From: Thalassotalea loyana
GTDB taxonomy: Bacteria; Pseudomonadota; Gammaproteobacteria; Enterobacterales; Alteromonadaceae
NCBI RefSeq assembly: GCF_030161435.1
Contig: NZ_BSSV01000004.1
Location: forward strand, 186,001-250,000
Direction: 5' to 3'
DNA length: 64,000 bases
Each line of letters starts with the position of its first letter. Within the stretch, counting starts at the first letter, position 1. The position numbers were made by a program, and so were the translations under genes. The notes under the pieces are model-generated. The model saw only the letters and a program-made list of their open reading frames with translations, was not told the DNA's origin and made no database searches. Below, one piece after another: positions 40,061-50,404 of this stretch.

Positions 40061-41403
40061 TGGCTTACCTCCTGCGCTAGTTGAGTAAATGCATTACCAC
40101 GCTCAACATAGTTTTTGAACATATCAAAACTTGCACACGCTGGTGAAAACAATATTGTGTCACCAGTTTCCGTCATGTTATTGGCAACGGACACCGCTTC
40201 ATCAAGCGAAGCGACATCTGTAAGCGCTATTGATTGAGGAACAACCGCCGCTAGTAGTGACTTGTCTTCACCAAAAACAATGATGTTATCGATGTGTTTG
40301 TTGAGCACTTCGGTTAGAGGAGAAAAGTCTGCGCCTTTGCCTTGCCCTCCGGCAATAAGAATCAGCTTATGCTCATCGTTTGCTAAGCCCTCAATGGCAG
40401 CGATTGTTGCACCTACATTCGTTGCCTTAGAATCATTTATCCAATGCTTGCTGTCTGTTGTCATAACACGCTGACATCGATGTGCTAAGCCCTCGAAGCT
40501 GGTAAGTGCCTGCACCATCTTATCTAGCGGCCAATTTGCAGCAAAACCTAATGCTAACGCAGCTAAACAATTAACCGCATTATGTTTACCGGTTACCGGC
40601 AGTTCATCAGTCGAAATTAATGCTTCACTGCCAAACATTAGGTAGGTTTTGCCCTCGACTTCAGATAAGCCAAACGCACCATCATTTGGCGCAGAAGTGC
40701 CAAAACTCAACGTTTTATTGTCGCCATCATAAGCACTGGCTTCATCATCTCGATTAACGACGGCAGTTTGTGTCTGCTGGTAAATACGTTGCTTGATGTT
40801 ACGGTAATTCGCCATGGTTTTGTGACGATCAAGGTGATCATCACACAGATTAAGCAATGTCGCCGATACTGCATTCATGCTAGCGAGCGTTTCTAACTGA
40901 AAACTAGACAATTCTAGCGCTATAAAGTCAATTTCTTGTTCAATAAGATCAAGTGGTGGCACACCGATATTGCCGGCTAACTGTGTGTTAACGCCTAATG
41001 CATTACCAATGTGCGCAACTAAACTTACGACGGTTGATTTGCCATTAGAGCCCGTTATCGCAATAGTTGGCGTTTGCTTCAGTCGATAATAAAGCTCGAC
41101 GTCACCAAACATTTCACATGCAGGTGACACATTATTTTCTATTTCAGAAATAGACGTATCAATACCAGGTGAGACTAAAATAATATCCGCTTTGGCAATT
41201 AACTCGGTATCCCACTTGCCTAACACTAGGCCCGCACGCGGAAATTCGTTGATAAAACGTTCTCTATCCACAGCGTTAGCACGTGAGTCATTTAAATCAA
41301 AGTTAAGCTGATTATTTGCTAAAAATTTCGCACAAGACATCCCTGAGAGCCCAGCTCCCAGTACGAGTATTTGTTTGTCTTGTAAAAAGCGTAAATCTAG
41401 CAT
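40048..41403 (-). CDS. murD: UDP-N-acetylmuramoyl-L-alanine--D-glutamate ligase
   Basis: Adds D-Glu to UDP-MurNAc-L-Ala. 451 residues. N-terminal GAGLSGMSCA, P-loop GSNGKSTV near 117, central LNLCDDHLDRH, and C-terminal GGQGKGADF and SPACASFDMF. Gap of 13 bp to mraY upstream and overlap with ftsW downstream. Confidence 0.97.
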   Translation of the reverse strand: MLDLRFLQDKQILVLGAGLSGMSCAKFLANNQLNFDLNDSRANAVDRERFINEFPRAGLVLGKWDTELIAKADIILVSPGIDTSISEIENNVSPACEMFGDVELYYRLKQTPTIAITGSNGKSTVVSLVAHIGNALGVNTQLAGNIGVPPLDLIEQEIDFIALELSSFQLETLASMNAVSATLLNLCDDHLDRHKTMANYRNIKQRIYQQTQTAVVNRDDEASAYDGDNKTLSFGTSAPNDGAFGLSEVEGKTYLMFGSEALISTDELPVTGKHNAVNCLAALALGFAANWPLDKMVQALTSFEGLAHRCQRVMTTDSKHWINDSKATNVGATIAAIEGLANDEHKLILIAGGQGKGADFSPLTEVLNKHIDNIIVFGEDKSLLAAVVPQSIALTDVASLDEAVSVANNMTETGDTILFSPACASFDMFKNYVERGNAFTQLAQEVSQCKA

Positions 41404-41416
41404 TTGTTCTTCTTTT

Positions 41417-42499
41417 CTAACGGAGTTTTAAAGTTGCTAAACCAACTAATACCAACATCAATGACACAATCCAAAATCGAACGATGACACGTGGCTCAGG
41501 CCAGCCTTTTAGCTCGTAGTGATGATGAATAGGTGCCATCCTGAATATGCGCTGACCACGTAATTTATATGAGCCTACCTGCAAAATAACCGATAAGGTT
41601 TCAATAACGAACACGCCGCCCATGATAAATAGGACGAGTTCTTGACGAACTAAAACGGCAATAATCCCTAACGTTGCACCTAGTGCTAGCGAGCCAACAT
41701 CGCCCATAAACACTTGTGCAGGATAAGTGTTGAACCACAAAAACCCTAAACCCGCACCGACAATTGCTGTACACACAACAACAAGCTCAGAGGTTAGTGG
41801 TAAATAAGGGATATGGAGATAAGCTGAGAAGTTTACGTTACCGGTCACATACGCAAATACAGCAAAGGCTCCAGCAACAAGCACAACAGGTACAATGGCT
41901 AAACCATCCAGTCCATCTGTTAAGTTCACTGCATTACTGGTTCCAACAATAACAAAGTATGTTAGTAAGATATAAAGCATCCCAAGTTGCGGCATTACAT
42001 CTTTAATAAATGGCAATAATAACGCCGTTTCATTTGGATCTTGAGACATAGCATATAAAAAGATAGCGGTCCCTAAGCCGATTACGGTTTGCCAGAAATA
42101 CTTCCAGCGAGCTATCAACCCTTTTGAGTCTTTTCTGATCACTTTTCGGTAATCATCGACAAATCCAATAGCGCCGAAGCTTACAACGACAAAGAGTACT
42201 GTAAGAACGTAATAGTTACCCAAGTCTCCCCATAACAGGACACTAAAGACAATAGCACCTAAAATCAGTAAACCACCCATAGTCGGCGTTCCTGATTTTG
42301 ATAGATGGCTCTCTGGACCGTCATCACGTACCGTTTGACCAATTTGCATTTTCTGTAATGCACGAATTAGCTTAGGACCAAAATACAGTGATACCGTTAA
42401 AGCGGTTAGTGTTGAGACAATTGCTCTAAACGTGAGGTATGAAAAAACGTTAAAGCCAGAGTAATATTGCGTTAAGTATTCACTTAGCCAAAGTAACAT
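41417..42499 (-). CDS. mraY: Phospho-MurNAc-pentapeptide transferase
   Basis: Integral membrane enzyme that makes lipid I from UDP-MurNAc-pentapeptide and undecaprenyl phosphate. I start it at the ATG at 42499, giving 360 residues exactly as in E. coli; the ATG overlaps the murF stop (TAATG). The longer frame to 42535 would only add 12 residues translated from inside murF. Ten TM helices; conserved cytoplasmic motifs include GFVDDYRK, the [10 protein letters not shown] loop and the GDVGSLALG and [11 protein letters not shown] elements. Confidence 0.97.
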   Translation of the reverse strand: MLLWLSEYLTQYYSGFNVFSYLTFRAIVSTLTALTVSLYFGPKLIRALQKMQIGQTVRDDGPESHLSKSGTPTMGGLLILGAIVFSVLLWGDLGNYYVLTVLFVVVSFGAIGFVDDYRKVIRKDSKGLIARWKYFWQTVIGLGTAIFLYAMSQDPNETALLLPFIKDVMPQLGMLYILLTYFVIVGTSNAVNLTDGLDGLAIVPVVLVAGAFAVFAYVTGNVNFSAYLHIPYLPLTSELVVVCTAIVGAGLGFLWFNTYPAQVFMGDVGSLALGATLGIIAVLVRQELVLFIMGGVFVIETLSVILQVGSYKLRGQRIFRMAPIHHHYELKGWPEPRVIVRFWIVSLMLVLVGLATLKLR

Positions 42500-43899
42500 T
42501 ATGCTTGCTCCTCTGCTGCTAAGTTTGTCTGCCACTCAAGTACGTCTTGTACAACTAACTCCATACGCGCACTGCGTGAACCTTTTACTAACACAGAAAT
42601 ACTTTGCTCCTCATTATTCAAATACTGCTGTAATTGAGCCAATAAGTTGGCCCTATTATCAAAATGAAAACTGTTTTCACCAAATGCATGGCTTGCGGCT
42701 TGGCTCAGCACGCCTAACGTAAACAAACCATCAACATTTAATGATTTTGCATATGCTCCGACCTCATGGTGATATTGCCTCGCTTCTTTACCAAGCTCGC
42801 CCATATCGCCGAGCACTAAGACTCGTTTGCCTGGTAAGTTCGATAGTAATTCGGTTGCGGCTTTGACCGATTCAACATTAGCATTGTAGCTGTCGTCGAT
42901 TAATTTAAAGTTAGCTTTTGGTGTATGAACGTTTAAACGACCTTTAGCGGGCACCATATCGATAAGACCAAGACGAATATCATCAACTGTTGCGCCAAAC
43001 TGAATTGCAATTGCTGCCGCCATCAGGGCATTACAAACATTATGTTTACCAGGAATTGGCAACTCGATGTAACTTGCGCCAGTGGGTGTATTCAATTTAA
43101 AACTGGCACAACCGTTGTCATCAATCACAACATCAGTTGGGTAGAAGTCAGATGCTTGGGTACAGGATACTTTTAAGACGTTTTTATCTTCTAAACGCCA
43201 CAACCATTTACCTGCATAAGGCGTATCTTGGTTATAAATAGCGATTCCAGCTTCATCTAACCCATCAAAGATTTCACCTTTTGCTCTAGCTACGCCACAT
43301 AAATCACCAAAGCCTTCAAGATGAGCAGCAGCGATGTTATTGATTACGGCGACATCTGGTTTAGTTAAATTAGTTGTGTAAGCAATTTCACCTAAGTGGT
43401 TAGCGCCTAGTTCAATGACGGCAAAATCATGCTCTGGTGCTAATCTCATTAACGTTAACGGTACACCAATGTCATTATTGAAGTTCCCGTTAGTTGCAAG
43501 CACATTACCTAAACGAGAAAGGATGGCATACACCATTTCTTTAACCGTTGTTTTACCACTACTTCCTGTAATTGCTACCGTTTTTGGTGCCACTTGTGCT
43601 TTGATATATGCGCCAATTTGGCCAAGCGCGATACGCGTATCCTCAACCACAACCTGAGCAATATCGATCGACTGCTGTTCACTGACAATAATGGCTCTAC
43701 AACCTTTGTCTTTTGCTTGCTGACAAAACTTATGACCATCAAAGTTAGGGCCTTTTAAGGCCAGGAAAACATCACCTTCAGTTAAACTACGCGAATCCGT
43801 CACGATTGAGTCAATATCATCGATATCAGCTGACGCATTGGCGACAACTGATGTTCCATTCGTGATTTGGGCTAATGTTGCTAATGATAATGGAATCAT
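42499..43899 (-). CDS. murF: UDP-MurNAc-tripeptide--D-Ala-D-Ala ligase
   Basis: Completes the cytoplasmic pentapeptide precursor. 466 residues. N-terminal domain with [19 protein letters not shown]-loop [10 protein letters not shown] near 112, central [10 protein letters not shown], and C-terminal [14 protein letters not shown] plus LGDMGELG. It overlaps the end of murE by 4 bp. Confidence 0.97.
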   Translation of the reverse strand: MIPLSLATLAQITNGTSVVANASADIDDIDSIVTDSRSLTEGDVFLALKGPNFDGHKFCQQAKDKGCRAIIVSEQQSIDIAQVVVEDTRIALGQIGAYIKAQVAPKTVAITGSSGKTTVKEMVYAILSRLGNVLATNGNFNNDIGVPLTLMRLAPEHDFAVIELGANHLGEIAYTTNLTKPDVAVINNIAAAHLEGFGDLCGVARAKGEIFDGLDEAGIAIYNQDTPYAGKWLWRLEDKNVLKVSCTQASDFYPTDVVIDDNGCASFKLNTPTGASYIELPIPGKHNVCNALMAAAIAIQFGATVDDIRLGLIDMVPAKGRLNVHTPKANFKLIDDSYNANVESVKAATELLSNLPGKRVLVLGDMGELGKEARQYHHEVGAYAKSLNVDGLFTLGVLSQAASHAFGENSFHFDNRANLLAQLQQYLNNEEQSISVLVKGSRSARMELVVQDVLEWQTNLAAEEQA

Positions 43900-45437
43900 G
43901 ATTTTGCTCCGAAATTATCGATATCATTTGCGTAGTAATCACTAACTAACTTACGTTCGTTATAATCAATTTTTTGCTCACCAATGATGATGTAGTCTTC
44001 GTGCCCTTTTCCTGCAAGTAGCACAATATCGCCAGCGGCAGCATGGTTTAGTGCGGTGTTTACGGCTTGTGTTCTATCTAACACAATCATGGCTTTCTCT
44101 GGCTTAGTTAAACCTTTCAAAATATCAGCCACAATCATCTCTGGCGCTTCAGTTCTCGGGTTGTCATTGGTGATAACAACACTATCAGCATAAGTTTCTG
44201 CAACTTCGCCCATTTCACTACGTTTACCTTTGTCGCGATCACCACCACAACCAAAAACAACATGCAGCTTACCTGAACAATGAGCTCGACACGCTTTAAG
44301 TGCTTTTTCTAGTGCATCTGGCGTATGCGCATAATCAACTACTGCAGATGGTTTATTCGCTTTGGCAAATAACTCCATTCGGCCATCTATTGCATATAGC
44401 TTGCTAACGGCTTTAACAATACTATCCAGCTCAAATCCTAGTGCACTCAAACTTGCGATTGCAGCCAAAAGGTTTTCAACATTAAACTGACCAATTAATG
44501 GTGAATTGACTGCGTACTCAGCACTTTCTGTACTTAACGTAAACTGAGTTCCTGCGTCATGACACTCGATATTTGATGCAAATAAATAATGACTATACTG
44601 TTTTACCGATTCCGTTGAGCCATAAACGATTAGTGAACGTTGTTGTGAGTGCTTTAGCCACGTTTGAATAAATTCATCATCACCGTTAACCACAGCTGTT
44701 TGTGCTGGGTTATCACTAAAAATCGCCAATTTAGCGTTGCCATAAGCTTCCATGGTCTCGTGATAATCGAGATGGTCACGAGATAAATTCGTGAAAACTG
44801 CAACATCGAATAAATCAGGCTTTACACGCTTTTGTTCAAGTGCATGTGAAGACACTTCCATTGCAATATGTTTTATACCTTGATTTGCAAAACCAGCAAG
44901 CAAGCCAGTCAACTCAGTTGCGCCAGGTGTGGTATTAAGTATTGGGGAAAGCTCAGGAAGCACACCAGCACCATTGGTTCCGATCACGCCACAATTTGAT
45001 GTTGAAACTGTATTGATTAACTGTGCGATAAGTTGACTAGTACTTGTTTTACCATTCGTTCCGGTAATACCAACAATGTGTAAAGCATCCTGCGGCGCTT
45101 GATAATAATGCTGGCAGAGTTCAAATAACTTATCATTGAGTTGATAAAACTGAACAATTATGCCTTTATTTTCAGCTACCGGTTTTTCGATCACGTGGCC
45201 GTGTAATTGCTCACTTTGACACTCTGAAATAATCAATTGAGCACCAAGCTCAATAGCTTGTTCAATGTATTGACGACCGTCCTGTGCATGACCAATCACG
45301 GCACAAAAAATATCATTGGGCTTGATGACACGTGTATCGTTAACGAGTGCGCCAGTTTGTTGAATATGATGCAACTCAACAGCATCAATATTGAATTGTG
45401 CAAGCGCATTTTGAATGTCGTAAAGTGGTTTAGGCAT
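43896..45437 (-). CDS. murE: UDP-MurNAc-L-Ala-D-Glu--meso-DAP ligase
   Basis: Adds the third amino acid of the stem peptide. I start it at the ATG at 45437 (513 residues, with GGAGGAGC upstream); the longer frame to 45503 would lie inside ftsI. P-loop GTNGKTSTSQ, the DNPRTEAPE motif that marks meso-diaminopimelate specificity, and the GKGHEDY C-terminal block are present. The ATG overlaps the ftsI stop codon by 8 bases, so the two are coupled. DAP use is expected for a Gram-negative cell. Confidence 0.96.
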   Translation of the reverse strand: MPKPLYDIQNALAQFNIDAVELHHIQQTGALVNDTRVIKPNDIFCAVIGHAQDGRQYIEQAIELGAQLIISECQSEQLHGHVIEKPVAENKGIIVQFYQLNDKLFELCQHYYQAPQDALHIVGITGTNGKTSTSQLIAQLINTVSTSNCGVIGTNGAGVLPELSPILNTTPGATELTGLLAGFANQGIKHIAMEVSSHALEQKRVKPDLFDVAVFTNLSRDHLDYHETMEAYGNAKLAIFSDNPAQTAVVNGDDEFIQTWLKHSQQRSLIVYGSTESVKQYSHYLFASNIECHDAGTQFTLSTESAEYAVNSPLIGQFNVENLLAAIASLSALGFELDSIVKAVSKLYAIDGRMELFAKANKPSAVVDYAHTPDALEKALKACRAHCSGKLHVVFGCGGDRDKGKRSEMGEVAETYADSVVITNDNPRTEAPEMIVADILKGLTKPEKAMIVLDRTQAVNTALNHAAAGDIVLLAGKGHEDYIIIGEQKIDYNERKLVSDYYANDIDNFGAKS

Positions 45438-47181
45438 TTCCAGCTCCTCCACTTTGCTTCGCTTCTTTTGCTTCGACAATTCGAGTATGTGCATCTGGTT
45501 CAACGTTTAATACTTGAAGCGCGCCTTTCATTACGCGCGAAAATACTGGCGCTGCAATTTCACCACCGTGATACAAATCACCACCTGGTTCATTAATCAC
45601 AACAACCACAGCTAACTCTGGATTCGAAATAGGTGCTACACCAGCAAATAAACCAACATAATCATTACCGTAACCACCTGGTACAGCTTTAATCGCAGTA
45701 CCGGTTTTACCACCAACGCGGTAACCATCAACGGCGGCTCGGTTTGCTCCACCTTCAGTGACAACGCCTTCAAGCAATGACACAATTAATCGCGCCTGTT
45801 CTTCACCAAAAATACGCTCACCTTGCGGCACCGCATCGCTTTTTAAAATTCTTAATGGGATCTTTACGCCACCATTAGCAAGTGTTGCGTAAAAACGCGC
45901 TAATTGAAGCGGGCTGATCGCCAAGCCATAGCCCCAAGACAAGGTCGCTAATTCATACTGTGACCAGCGTGAGCGAGACGACATCATCCCCATGGTTTCA
46001 CCCACTAAACCTGTACCGGTATCTTCGCCAAACCCTGCATCAAAAAAGCGGTCTAATAAAAACTCTTTGGGTACCGACAAAGCTAACTTTGTGGTACCCA
46101 TATTTGATGATGTTACTAAGATGTCTTGGAGCGAGAGATTACCTCGATTAATGGGATCACTGACCCGTCTTCCTCCTAATCTCATCCAACCGGGACTGGT
46201 ATCTATCACCGTGGATTGTTCGGCGGTGCCAAACTCCAATGCTGTCAACATGGACAGTGGTTTCATGGTGGACCCAGGTTCGTACACATCGGTAATCGCT
46301 CTATTTCTAAAACGATGAATTGCCGTATTTTTTCTATTGTTTGGATTAAAGGATGGGCTATTAGCCATTGCCAAAATCTCACCGCTGTGAACATTAACAA
46401 CAACAACTGAGCCAGAAGTGGCTTTAAATGCTCTTACCGCACCTTTTAATTCTTTATAAGCAATCGCTTGAATACGCTGATCAATACTTAACTCAACATT
46501 TTGTGGAGGCGTAGCTTCTTCCACCGATAAGATTTCAACTTTACGGCCTTTAGCGTCTTTACGAAAACGCTTTGAACCACTGGTACCTGTTAGCTTCTCA
46601 TCATATAAACGCTCGATGCCTTCAATGCCTTTATCATCAACATTGGTAAAGCCAACGATATGAGCGCTAATTTCGCCTGTAGGGTAAAAACGTTTTGACT
46701 CTTTGCGCAGATGAATACCAGGAATTTTTAATTGCTTGATATAGTCTGCCATTGCGGGTGAAACTTGGCGCTCAACATATAAGAATCGTTTATTTGGATT
46801 TTTTACGATACGAGCCGTTAATGAGTTGACGTCTTTACCCAGCACATCAGCTAACGCTTGCCAGTGCTTTTCCATAGCAAGCGCGTTATTTTCCATCACG
46901 ATTTTCGGATCAGCCCAAACCGTTTCAACTGGCACACTGACTGCCAGTTCATCACCATTTCTGTCGACAATAGAACCACGTTGAACATTTAATTCAGCAA
47001 TACGCTTAGAGCGACGATCACCTTGCTTTTTGAGCATGTCAGGTTCGATGACTTGAATATAAGCACTACGAGCGGCCAAAACGATATAAACAAGCACAAT
47101 CACAGCCGCCACGACGTAAAAACGCCATGGTGCGGTGTTTGGTTTAAGCTGTTTATTTCGCTTTGCTGCTACCTTGTTCAT
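45430..47181 (-). CDS. ftsI: Septal transpeptidase FtsI (PBP3)
   Basis: Class B penicillin-binding protein of 583 residues that cross-links septal peptidoglycan and works with FtsW. One N-terminal TM helix (about 20-42), the pedestal domain, and the transpeptidase domain with the serine nucleophile in GSTMKP (about 305), the SSN motif (about 362) and KTGTA (about 495). It overlaps both ftsL and murE by a few bases. No truncation is seen. Confidence 0.97.
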   Translation of the reverse strand: MNKVAAKRNKQLKPNTAPWRFYVVAAVIVLVYIVLAARSAYIQVIEPDMLKKQGDRRSKRIAELNVQRGSIVDRNGDELAVSVPVETVWADPKIVMENNALAMEKHWQALADVLGKDVNSLTARIVKNPNKRFLYVERQVSPAMADYIKQLKIPGIHLRKESKRFYPTGEISAHIVGFTNVDDKGIEGIERLYDEKLTGTSGSKRFRKDAKGRKVEILSVEEATPPQNVELSIDQRIQAIAYKELKGAVRAFKATSGSVVVVNVHSGEILAMANSPSFNPNNRKNTAIHRFRNRAITDVYEPGSTMKPLSMLTALEFGTAEQSTVIDTSPGWMRLGGRRVSDPINRGNLSLQDILVTSSNMGTTKLALSVPKEFLLDRFFDAGFGEDTGTGLVGETMGMMSSRSRWSQYELATLSWGYGLAISPLQLARFYATLANGGVKIPLRILKSDAVPQGERIFGEEQARLIVSLLEGVVTEGGANRAAVDGYRVGGKTGTAIKAVPGGYGNDYVGLFAGVAPISNPELAVVVVINEPGGDLYHGGEIAAPVFSRVMKGALQVLNVEPDAHTRIVEAKEAKQSGGAGNA

Positions 47182-47492
47182 GGTAATCTTATAATGACTT
47201 CCGATGAGGCACTTGGCCTTTCCATATTTAATAACTTTGACGCTTTACTCTCAATGGCACTGTGTTCCGCCAGAGAGTTCTGCTCTAAAAGCAAATTACG
47301 CCATTCAATATCTAATTCGTCTCGCTCTGTGAGCAACACTTCTAATTTACTGGTGGTTAAGCGGTTCAAATGCGTGGTGTAAATCACCGAAAACGCAGAC
47401 AACACAACCAAAAGTAATAATCCGTATGTAAAAATATGGTGTTGAATGTCATGCCAAATCTCTTTGACAAGCACCACCTTTTTACCCGCCAT
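47178..47492 (-). CDS. ftsL: Cell division protein FtsL
   Basis: Small bitopic divisome protein of 104 residues. One TM helix (about 18-38, YGLLLLVVLSAFSVIY) and a periplasmic leucine-zipper-like coiled coil (about 45-90, ELDIEWRNLLLEQNSL). It forms the FtsQLB complex that activates FtsWI. Identity rests on position between rsmH and ftsI and on topology, because the family is poorly conserved. Confidence 0.93.
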   Translation of the reverse strand: MAGKKVVLVKEIWHDIQHHIFTYGLLLLVVLSAFSVIYTTHLNRLTTSKLEVLLTERDELDIEWRNLLLEQNSLAEHSAIESKASKLLNMERPSASSEVIIRLP

Positions 47493-47494
47493 AG

Positions 47495-48436
47495 CTAATC
47501 AGCTAACCTTTTTGCAACACGCAATACAGAACTTCTTGAACGAACATTTCGCTCAACTTCCGATTTGCTAGGTTTTGCTTTACGGCCAACTAATTCCAGT
47601 TTCTTCCCTTTTTGTAATTCCGCTTCCAAAATAGGCATACCACGTGGAGCCTGTTTGCCTTGCGAATGCTTTTTCATAAATTGCTTAACTAGACGGTCTT
47701 CTAATGAATGAAAGCTAATCACGACTAATCGACCATCTTGGGCAAGCACCGCTAATGAAGCGTTAAGTACATTTTCAATTTGCTCTAGCTCAGAGTTGAT
47801 ATACATGCGAATGGCTTGAAAGCTTCTTGTCGCAGGGTGCTTTTTAATTTCTTTTTGCGGTGCCGCCGTAGCGATAATTTTCGCTAGCTGACCCGTACGG
47901 GTAATTGGCGCTTCTTCTCGCGCATCAACAATGGCATTGGCAATACGCCAACCGAGCTTTTCTTCACCAAAGGTTTTTAATACCCAGCTGATATCTTCAA
48001 CATCAGCTTTTGCCAACCACTCTTCTGCCGTTTGGCCTTTTGAGGTATCCATGCGCATATCGAGCGGACCGTCTTTCATAAAGCTAAAGCCACGCTCAGG
48101 ATCGTCTAACTGAGGTGATGAAACACCTAAATCAAGTAAAACACCGTCAATTTTTTTGGTGATATTATGTTTTTCCGCAATTGCTTCAAGCGCTGAAAAA
48201 CCTTCGTGTTCAATGGTAAAGCGAGAATCATCGGCATACTTTTTAGCCGCTTCAATGGCGGTTGGATCGCGATCAATAGCAATTAAACGACCGTTGTCAC
48301 CAAGGCGAGATAAAATTAGGCCGGAATGACCGCCTCGACCAAAAGTACAGTCGATATAGCAACCATCATCTTTGATCGCTAGCGCATCTACCGCTTCATC
48401 TAGAAGTACGGATATGTGTTTAAATTCTGTCGACAT
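47495..48436 (-). CDS. rsmH: 16S rRNA (cytosine1402-N4)-methyltransferase
   Basis: SAM-dependent enzyme (MraW) of 313 residues that methylates C1402 in the ribosomal P site. SAM-binding start [14 protein letters not shown] near 29, [10 protein letters not shown] near 56, [19 protein letters not shown] near 102 and the C-terminal [14 protein letters not shown]. It lies 9 bp after mraZ and 2 bp before ftsL, the standard dcw order. Confidence 0.97.
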   Translation of the reverse strand: MSTEFKHISVLLDEAVDALAIKDDGCYIDCTFGRGGHSGLILSRLGDNGRLIAIDRDPTAIEAAKKYADDSRFTIEHEGFSALEAIAEKHNITKKIDGVLLDLGVSSPQLDDPERGFSFMKDGPLDMRMDTSKGQTAEEWLAKADVEDISWVLKTFGEEKLGWRIANAIVDAREEAPITRTGQLAKIIATAAPQKEIKKHPATRSFQAIRMYINSELEQIENVLNASLAVLAQDGRLVVISFHSLEDRLVKQFMKKHSQGKQAPRGMPILEAELQKGKKLELVGRKAKPSKSEVERNVRSRSSVLRVAKRLAD

Positions 48437-48445
48437 AAGCCTAAT

Positions 48446-48904
48446 TTACAGTGATAAATCGAGTAAGCGTTCAGTGAGTTCAATTTCACCTGATTGGATT
48501 TTGCTAATGCCTTCTTGCATTTGCGCTTGCCAAGCAGACTCACTCCAAATTTCAAATTTCTTTAACTGACCAACTAACATGACGCTTTTTTCTAAACTTG
48601 CATGTTTGCGCAATGGGCCGTTAATCAATAAACGACCGCTTTTATCCATCTCACAATCAGAAGCATTACCCAACAATACTTGCTGAAGTAATCTTTCTTG
48701 CGGGTTCATGCTAGATAAGTTGCACAGTTTTAATTCAATTTCTTCCCATTCAGGAAGTGGATAAAGTAATAAACATGGATGTTGTATATCGACGGTACAC
48801 ACCATTTTTCCTTGGCAATCAGCCACAAGCTCTTCGCGATACTTGGTTGGTATCGTGATCCTGCTTTTGCTGTCGAGCGTTATTGCGCTGGTGCCTCTAA
48901 ACAT
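48446..48904 (-). CDS. mraZ: Transcriptional regulator MraZ
   Basis: AbrB-like DNA-binding protein of 152 residues with two DxxxR repeats: SKSRITIPTKYRE near 12 and DKSGRLLINGPLRKHA near 88. It forms a ring and binds the repeats in front of the dcw operon, generally repressing it. It is the first gene of the cluster, followed by rsmH at 9 bp. Three TGTGG/AGTGGG-type boxes lie directly upstream, so autoregulation is very likely. Confidence 0.96.
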   Translation of the reverse strand: MFRGTSAITLDSKSRITIPTKYREELVADCQGKMVCTVDIQHPCLLLYPLPEWEEIELKLCNLSSMNPQERLLQQVLLGNASDCEMDKSGRLLINGPLRKHASLEKSVMLVGQLKKFEIWSESAWQAQMQEGISKIQSGEIELTERLLDLSL

Positions 48905-48930
48905 AATGATGATTTTTCGTCCGATCTTTT

Positions 48931-48960
48931 ACGATCCACATTTTCCCACTTTTTCCCACA
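48931..48960 (-). promoter_or_regulatory. MraZ-binding repeats
   Basis: Read on the minus strand the sequence is three 10-bp units: TGTGGGAAAA, AGTGGGAAAA and TGTGGATCGT. The TGGG(A) cores with 5-bp spacers match the known MraZ operator layout. They lie about 30-55 bp before the mraZ start and just after the predicted transcription start. Confidence 0.8.
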
Positions 48961-48967
48961 TTGCTAC

Positions 48968-48997
48968 AGTTTAGTGAGAGAAGCAAACCTATGTCAA
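48968..48997 (-). promoter_or_regulatory. Candidate sigma-70 promoter of the dcw operon
   Basis: On the minus strand TTGACA (48997-48992) is followed after 18 bp by TAAACT (48973-48968). The predicted start falls right before the MraZ boxes. The rest of 48998-49333 shows no gene; several TTTTCCCC tracts are present. Confidence 0.6.
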
Positions 48998-49333
48998 GCA
49001 AAGATTGGGGAAAAAATTATTAATGATCATCAGCAAAATTAAGGGATTCAAGGAAGTTTATGAATTTGTGGGGTTTTGTGGATCTGTGACCCAAATTTTC
49101 CCCAAAAATTAATTGATTCGCATGAAGCGGTGGGCAAGTATAACGATCTCAGAGCAAGATTGAAGCGAAAAATTGTTACCCCGTGGGAAAATTTAGTTTA
49201 GAGGAATTGCCAATGTTAGAAAAAGATAATGACGTCAGCTTCTTAAAACTACCATTGAAGTGTTAACAGTTGCAGTTACTGGTATGAGCTACATTCTTTG
49301 AATGAAAAATAGCTAACACAAGCGCGAATAGTG

Positions 49334-49651
49334 TTAACCCTTTTTTAAAGACATATGCGTGATCTCAGCCCTACCATATTTACAATTTGGTAGGTCTTTA
49401 TCAAAAACAACAGCAACAGTATAACCTGTTGCCATTGAAGATAGTGAAAGTGACAGAAGATCGTCACTATCAACAAAGCTAGACTTCCAATAAAACCCGC
49501 CTTTCTTATCACAGGGCCCATCAGTTATTGCAGTATCAATTAACACATAACCATTATGGCTGGTAACTTCAACAACACCGCCACGTGTTGCTGTCCAGCT
49601 AGCTAGAGCTTCTAGACTTACCAGAGATAACAAAAAAATTAATCGAAACAT
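49334..49651 (-). CDS. Small secreted protein A (Cys/LLxA family)
   Basis: 105 residues. A signal peptide (about 1-17, ending LEALA) precedes a mature domain of under 90 residues with two cysteines (GPC and NC). The pattern is shared with six other small proteins in this window: beta strand, Cys, aromatic strand, a short helix (here LLSLSLSS), a TVAVVFD-like strand, Cys, and a final ITHMSL strand. It is the last gene of a three-gene run (gaps of 25 and 3 bp). Function unknown. The fold could be an OB-type or other small beta-barrel; this is inference only. There is no lipobox, so it is likely periplasmic or exported. Confidence 0.7.
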   Translation of the reverse strand: MFRLIFLLSLVSLEALASWTATRGGVVEVTSHNGYVLIDTAITDGPCDKKGGFYWKSSFVDSDDLLSLSLSSMATGYTVAVVFDKDLPNCKYGRAEITHMSLKKG

Positions 49652-49654
49652 GGT

Positions 49655-49975
49655 TTAAAAGTCCTGAAAAATATAGCTAACTTGAATATGGCCTTCCGAA
49701 TCACAGCTTGGCACACTTACCGATATTTTTGATTTTGTATTCGCTGCCGCTAACATCAACGCATACCAATTATGCGAGGCATATTTTGCCGTGCTATTTT
49801 GTTCGCCCATTTGAAAATAGTAATACTGGTTTCCAGAAATACAGTCGTCATCTTTTAACCTAAAATAAACAGTTTCTCGAGTTGGATATATTCTTTCAAT
49901 TTCACCAACAATTGCTATCGCGTTAACTTTTAAGCTCGCTACTAGTGTAAAAATAATAATCAAATACTTCGTCAT
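49655..49975 (-). CDS. Small secreted protein B (Cys/LLxA family)
   Basis: 106 residues with a signal peptide (about 1-19, ending KVNA). The mature part shows the shared pattern: VGEIERIYP strand, Cys in DDCIS, an aromatic YYYFQMG strand, the helix NWYALMLAAA, the strand KISVSVPSC and the terminal HIQVSYIF. The two Cys are placed as in proteins A, F and G and probably form one disulfide. It is the middle gene of the C-B-A run, 3 bp before A and 25 bp after C, so clearly co-transcribed. No catalytic residues are obvious and I do not recognise a named family. Confidence 0.7.
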   Translation of the reverse strand: MTKYLIIIFTLVASLKVNAIAIVGEIERIYPTRETVYFRLKDDDCISGNQYYYFQMGEQNSTAKYASHNWYALMLAAANTKSKISVSVPSCDSEGHIQVSYIFQDF

Positions 49976-50000
49976 TTCAATTTATCCATCAATTCGAAAA

Positions 50001-50345
50001 TTAAACTGTGCCTATATAAAAAGGAACAGGGGCATTGCCATATGTAGGTAGGTCAGAACAGCTTCCCGAACCTTGGTAATAAAAAATGGCTTTACGGTTT
50101 TCATATTGAATGTTTTGCAACATGCTAGTCCACATAGCACACGTACTTACACTCACATCTTGTCGTGCTTCTTGTAAATTACATATGAACATAAAGTCAT
50201 TTCGGCCACTATGTAATACATTTACATGACCATCTTTGTATATAAGAACTCTTTTTACATCGACTTCACAAACTATTGCAGAAAAAGACTGAAAGGATAA
50301 TAACGAAAAAAAGAAAATAAAAATTCTAGACAATTTACGCTCCAT
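50001..50345 (-). CDS. Small secreted protein C (four-Cys subtype)
   Basis: 114 residues from the ATG at 50345; the frame could also start three codons earlier at a TTG. Signal peptide about 1-23 (ending SFSA). The mature part has four cysteines (VC, ICNL, TCAMW, SCSDL) in the same order as protein D at 61340-61711, and shares the G-x-V...ICxL...C...ML layout with it. The end PTYGNAPVPFYIG is of a type I have seen in uncharacterised gammaproteobacterial secreted proteins. First gene of the run; the Y1 transposase unit lies directly upstream and may have separated it from its promoter. Confidence 0.68.
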   Translation of the reverse strand: MERKLSRIFIFFFSLLSFQSFSAIVCEVDVKRVLIYKDGHVNVLHSGRNDFMFICNLQEARQDVSVSTCAMWTSMLQNIQYENRKAIFYYQGSGSCSDLPTYGNAPVPFYIGTV

Positions 50346-50404
50346 GTAAAACAACTATCAATAAAGACAATAACTTACCACATACCGGTTATCGCAACAA
50401 TAAG

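Noticed and set aside
45438-45503. N-terminal extension of MurE to 45503
   Set aside because: The added residues lie inside ftsI and have no family counterpart; the ATG at 45437 has a good ribosome-binding site and gives the usual protein start.
48998-49333. Small gene or RNA between mraZ and secreted protein A
   Set aside because: Only very short frames without start signals and no stable RNA-like structure could be seen.
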